DNA of 64,000 nt from PALSA-505 sp036502085 (GTDB lineage: Bacteria; Actinomycetota; Actinomycetes; Streptosporangiales; Streptosporangiaceae), in NCBI GenBank assembly GCA_036502085.1, contig DASXZD010000029.1, forward strand, positions 1 through 64,000. Reading direction: 5' to 3'. Numbering within the stretch: the first letter of the stretch is position 1; every line of letters begins with the position of its first letter. Below are positions 60,795-64,000 of the stretch, piece by piece. The translations under genes were made by a program, and so were the position numbers. The notes under the pieces are model-generated. The model made no database searches. It was given only the letters and a program-made list of their open reading frames with translations, and was not told the DNA's origin.

Positions 60795-61832
60795 GTGGGT
60801 ACGCGGCCAAACGCAAGGATCTCGTGGGCTCGTCGTTGCGCCATCGGAGTCGTGCCAGTAGCGCTGGCCGGCACGCTGGCTAGCTACGCAGCCACGGCGG
60901 GTGCCTCACCTAAGCCAACGATCAGCCAGGTCACGGCGCAAGTGAAGCAACTGACCACGGCCGAGAACAAGGCCATCCAGCAGTACGACCAGGTGAACCA
61001 GCAGCTGTCGGCCGCGAACGCCCGGCTGAAGCTGGTCGACACCGAGCTGGGCAAGGACCAGACCCAGTTCAGCGCGATGCGCACCGACATCGCCCAGATC
61101 GCCGCCGCCGCCTACGAGGACGGCAACATGACGTCGATAGCGGCGCTGCTGACCTCGGCTAACCCGCAGACCATCCTGACCAAGGCGGCGTACCTGACTC
61201 AGCTCTCCTCGGCCAGATACACCGCGCTGCGGCGGTTCGTCGCCTTGGCCGCGCAGCTCAACGGCGCTCAGCTACAGGCCAAGCGCACCGAGGCCGCGAT
61301 CTCCTCGCTGCGCGGCCAGCGCAAGGCGCAGGCCGGGTCCATCGGCAAGTCGCTGCGCCAGAAGAAGTCCGTGCTCGCCACGCTGACGGCACAGCAGCAG
61401 GCGACGGTCACGGCCACGGCGACGACCGGCTCGAGCGGAACCACGACGGGGCACTACACCGGCCCGACCAGCACGCAAGCGGAAAAGGCCGTTGCGTACG
61501 CCTACAACGCGCTCGGCTGCAACTACGTCTACGGCGCCACCGGGCCGTGCGGGAACGGCTTCGACTGCTCGGGCCTGGCCCTGGCCGCGTGGGCGTCGGC
61601 CGGGGTGTCGATCCCGCGTGACACCTACGAGCAGTACGCCGCGCTGCCGCACGTGCCGCTGGCCGACATCGAGCCCGGCGACCTGATCTACTTCAACAGC
61701 ATCGGCCACGTGGGCATCTACGTCGGCGGCGGTTACATTATCGACGCCCCGCAGCCCGGCATGACCGTGGAGAAGGTCAGCCTGTCGGAGTCCTGGTACG
61801 CGCAGACCGAGGACGGCGCGGCGCGGCCGTAG
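60795..61832 (+). CDS. Secreted NlpC/P60 peptidoglycan hydrolase
   Basis: This 345-aa protein has a signal peptide of about 37 residues and a coiled coil (about 45-220). The C-terminal NlpC/P60 domain has catalytic Cys in FDCSGLALAAW and His in GHVGIYVGGG. The third polar residue, usually His in HAP, is Asp here (YIIDAP), which some members also have. It cleaves peptide stems of peptidoglycan. GTG at 60795 follows AAGGAG by 12 nt. It is under the c-di-AMP riboswitch just upstream. Confidence 0.93.
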   Translation: MGTRPNARISWARRCAIGVVPVALAGTLASYAATAGASPKPTISQVTAQVKQLTTAENKAIQQYDQVNQQLSAANARLKLVDTELGKDQTQFSAMRTDIAQIAAAAYEDGNMTSIAALLTSANPQTILTKAAYLTQLSSARYTALRRFVALAAQLNGAQLQAKRTEAAISSLRGQRKAQAGSIGKSLRQKKSVLATLTAQQQATVTATATTGSSGTTTGHYTGPTSTQAEKAVAYAYNALGCNYVYGATGPCGNGFDCSGLALAAWASAGVSIPRDTYEQYAALPHVPLADIEPGDLIYFNSIGHVGIYVGGGYIIDAPQPGMTVEKVSLSESWYAQTEDGAARP

Positions 61833-61860
61833 CGCCCGCCGGCGCTAGTATCAGGCGGCG

Positions 61861-62988
61861 ATGGGCAACACACTCGTCGTCACCAACGACTTCCCGCCCC
61901 GGGAGGGCGGAATCCAGTCGTTCGTGCACGCGCTCGCGTCCCGGCTGCCCCGCGGCACGGTCACCGTGTACGCACCGTCCTGGGACGGCGCGGCCGCCTT
62001 TGACGCGGGCCAGCCGATGCGGGTGATCCGCCATCCCACCTCGCTCATGCTGCCCGAGCCTTCGGTGGCCCGCCGGGCGGTCGCGGCGCTCACGCAGAAC
62101 GACTGCGACACGGTGCTGTTCGGCGCGGCCGCGCCGCTCGGCCTGCTCGCTCCCGCGCTGCGCCGGGCCGGGGCCAGGCGGATCGTGGCCCTCACGCACG
62201 GCCATGAGGCGGGCTGGGCGGCGCTGCCCGCCGCCCGCCAGCTGCTGCGGCGGATCGGCGACGCCGTCGACGTGGTCACCTACCTGGGCGACTACACGAG
62301 GATCCGGCTGGCCCGGGTGCTGTCGGCGGCGGCGGCCGCGCGCATGGTGCGGCTCGCGCCCGGCGTCGACGTGACCGCCTTCCGGCCGGGCGCCGGCGGG
62401 GCCCTGGTCAGGAAGCGGCTTGATCTCGACGGCAGGCCGGTCGTGATCTGCGTGTCCCGGCTCAAGCCGCGCAAGGGCCAGGACACGCTCATCCAGGCCT
62501 GGCCGCAGGTTCTCGCCGCAGCGCCGGACGCCGCACTGCTGCTGGTGGGGAGCGGGCCGTTCGGGAAAAATCTGCGCCAGCTTGCCGGACGGCTCGGCGT
62601 GACCGAATCCGTGCTGTTCGCCGGCTCGGTTCCCTGGCCGGACCTGCCCGGCTACTACGACGCCGGCGACGTGTTCGCGATGCCGTGCCGGACGCGCAGG
62701 CGCGGGCTCGACGTCGAGGGTCTGGGCATCGTCTACCTGGAGGCGTCCGCGACCGGGCTGCCGGTGATCGGCGGCGACTCCGGGGGCGCCCCCGATGCCA
62801 TCCGGCACGGCGAGACCGGCTACGTCGTGCCCGGTCACAGCGTCTCGGCCGTGGCCGTCCGGATCACCGAGCTGGTCAGCGACCCGGCCCGGGCCCGGGC
62901 CATGGGCGAGCGGGGCCTGGAGTGGGCGCGCCGCGAGTGGAGCTGGGATCTGGTGGCCGGCCGGCTGGCCGGGATCCTGCGCGGCTGA
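61861..62988 (+). CDS. pimB: GDP-mannose-dependent PIM mannosyltransferase (PimB', GT4)
   Basis: This 375-aa GT-B enzyme starts TLVVTNDFPPREGGIQSF and has the donor-site GVDVTAFRPG, VSRLKPRKGQDTLI, and the catalytic-Glu region GLDVEGLGIVYLEASATGLPVIGG. These match PimB', which adds the second mannose in phosphatidylinositol mannoside synthesis at the inner face of the membrane. ATG at 61861 is 28 bp after the NlpC/P60 stop. The neighbouring acyl-CoA synthetase is on the other strand, as in mycobacteria. Confidence 0.88.
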   Translation: MGNTLVVTNDFPPREGGIQSFVHALASRLPRGTVTVYAPSWDGAAAFDAGQPMRVIRHPTSLMLPEPSVARRAVAALTQNDCDTVLFGAAAPLGLLAPALRRAGARRIVALTHGHEAGWAALPAARQLLRRIGDAVDVVTYLGDYTRIRLARVLSAAAAARMVRLAPGVDVTAFRPGAGGALVRKRLDLDGRPVVICVSRLKPRKGQDTLIQAWPQVLAAAPDAALLLVGSGPFGKNLRQLAGRLGVTESVLFAGSVPWPDLPGYYDAGDVFAMPCRTRRRGLDVEGLGIVYLEASATGLPVIGGDSGGAPDAIRHGETGYVVPGHSVSAVAVRITELVSDPARARAMGERGLEWARREWSWDLVAGRLAGILRG

Positions 62989-63027
62989 GTGCCGTCAGGC
63001 GGTCAGCCGCCGTCAGGGGCTGTGCCG

Positions 63028-64000
63028 TCAGGGGTAGAGCGCCTCGATGTCGGCGGCGCGCTCCTTGGCCACGATGCTGCGGCGGAGCTTGAGCGATGGC
63101 GTCAGCTGCCCCCCGGCCTCGGTGAAGTCGGTGTCGAGCACGAGGAACCGCCGGATCGACTCGGCCTTGGAGACCGCCTTGTTGGCGTCGTCGACCGCCG
63201 TCTGGAGATCGGCGAGCAGGTCAGGGTTGGCGGTCAGGCTGGCCACGGTCGCGTCGGTCGGCTTGCCGTGCTGCTCCTTCCAGTGCGGCAGCGTCTCCTC
63301 GTCGATGGTGACCAGCGCCGCGACGTAGGGCCGGTTGTCGCCGACCACCATGCACTGGCTGATCAGCGGGTGCGCGCGCAGCCTGTCCTCGAGCACGGCG
63401 GGCGAGACGTTCTTGCCGCCCGCGGTGACGATGAGCTCCTTCTTCCGGCCGGTGATGCGCAGGAAGCCCTCGTCGTCGAGCGCGCCGATGTCGCCGGTGT
63501 GAATCCAGCCGTCGGCGTCGAGGACCTCGGACGTCGCGGTCTCGTTGCGCCAGTAGCCGGGGAAGGTCATCGCGCCCTTGAGCAGGATCTCGCCGTCATC
63601 GGCGATCTTCACGCTGGCGCCGGGAATCGGCAGGCCGGCCGATCCGATCTTGTTGCGGCTCGGCATGTTGACGGTCGCCGCGGCCGTGGTCTCGGTCATC
63701 CCGTATCCCTCGAGGATCGTGATCCCCGCACCGCGGAAGAAATGGCCGAGCCGCTCGCCGAGCGCGGCGCCACCGGAGATGGCGTACCGCACCTCGCCGC
63801 CGATCGCGTGCCGGATCTTCCCGTAGACCAGCCGCTCGAACAGGCCGTGCCGAAGCCGAAGGGTGAGGGCCAGGCCGGGGCCGCCGCCGCCATGCGCCTG
63901 GGCGTTGAGGGCCTGGCTGTACTGGATCGCCGTGTCGGCTGCCGCCTGGAAGATCCGGCTCTTGGCCGGGCTGGCCGCGGCCTGCTGCTGGGCGCTGTTG
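63028..64000 (-). CDS. Long-chain acyl-CoA synthetase, AMP-binding (5' end cut by window edge)
   Basis: The frame is open to the window end, so only the C-terminal 323 residues are seen. Motifs are GGAALGERLGHFFRGAG, EGYGMTETTAAATVN (adenylate motif), HTGDIGALDDEGFLRITGR and GGKNVSPAVLEDRLR. These are of the FadD15/long-chain-fatty-acid CoA ligase group, which activates fatty acids to acyl-CoA through an acyl-AMP. It converges with pimB'. The start at 63792 given by the first GTG is internal. Confidence 0.93.
   Translation of the reverse strand, partial: NSAQQQAAASPAKSRIFQAAADTAIQYSQALNAQAHGGGGPGLALTLRLRHGLFERLVYGKIRHAIGGEVRYAISGGAALGERLGHFFRGAGITILEGYGMTETTAAATVNMPSRNKIGSAGLPIPGASVKIADDGEILLKGAMTFPGYWRNETATSEVLDADGWIHTGDIGALDDEGFLRITGRKKELIVTAGGKNVSPAVLEDRLRAHPLISQCMVVGDNRPYVAALVTIDEETLPHWKEQHGKPTDATVASLTANPDLLADLQTAVDDANKAVSKAESIRRFLVLDTDFTEAGGQLTPSLKLRRSIVAKERAADIEALYP

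Overview
The window is G+C-rich (GC-rich third codon positions, many GTG and one TTG start) and is chromosomal DNA of a filamentous-type actinobacterium (class Actinomycetes). The evidence is a HrdB-like principal sigma factor with a long acidic N-terminus, the actinobacterial QcrCAB/CtaCDEF respiratory supercomplex genes, DUF397 and XRE-DUF5753 regulators, PspAA/PspAB, DUF3043, DUF7455 and PimB'. Genus cannot be fixed from the sequence. No rRNA, tRNA or CRISPR array was seen.

Layout. 1-6097 (-): a peptide ABC transporter (binding protein, DppB, DppC and one fused DppD-DppF ATPase, cut by the window edge). 6930-13707: a double-AAA+ CbxX/CfqX-type membrane protein, an unrecognised 566-aa protein and a PAS-GAF-PP2C phosphatase. 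13956-23184: principal sigma factor, DUF7455 protein, ParE, a polytopic membrane protein and ParC. 23310-27320: SDR, PfkB kinase, a small conserved protein, aldo/keto reductase, DUF3043 protein. 27527-30400: the envelope-stress set PspA, PspAA, HtpX, PspAB. 30610-33771: ErpA, an adenosine/carbohydrate kinase, and pseudouridine catabolism PsuK-PsuG. 33806-37196: sedolisin (S53) protease, CtaG-like oxidase assembly protein, TusA-like protein. 37422-40307: ctaC-ctaD-ctaF. 40378-46514: a NarL-type two-component system divergent from an ATPase-permease-ATPase-permease ABC operon.

46.6-52.1 kb is an accessory island: an XRE-DUF5753/DUF397 pair, short coupled genes two of which are frame-shifted, an excisionase-like HTH protein, a radical SAM protein coupled to an aminoglycoside-phosphotransferase-fold kinase, and the C-terminal remnant of a serine recombinase. 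It lies at the convergence point between the ctaCDF side and qcrB. 52.1-64 kb returns to conserved chromosome: qcrB-qcrA-qcrC-ctaE (-), a degenerate receiver protein, trpD, a Lrp/AsnC ligand-binding protein, a DnaQ-type exonuclease, a c-di-AMP riboswitch with an NlpC/P60 hydrolase, pimB' and an acyl-CoA synthetase. From memory, the order ErpA - AdoK - ctaC...ctaF > < qcrBAC-ctaE - trpD - exonuclease - NlpC/P60 - PimB' - FadD15 matches Mycobacterium tuberculosis Rv2204c-Rv2187, so the island and the ABC/two-component block are insertions into an old syntenic locus.

The best candidates for something undescribed are: the coupled radical SAM-kinase pair in the decaying island (with an 11-codon ORF overlapping its start); a staircase of overlapping mini-ORFs before the PAS-phosphatase; a ~115-bp composite repeat near 20.3 kb; a ~55-bp tandem array running into the 3' end of qcrB; and the fused DppDF ATPase with a strong UUCG hairpin controlling its operon.
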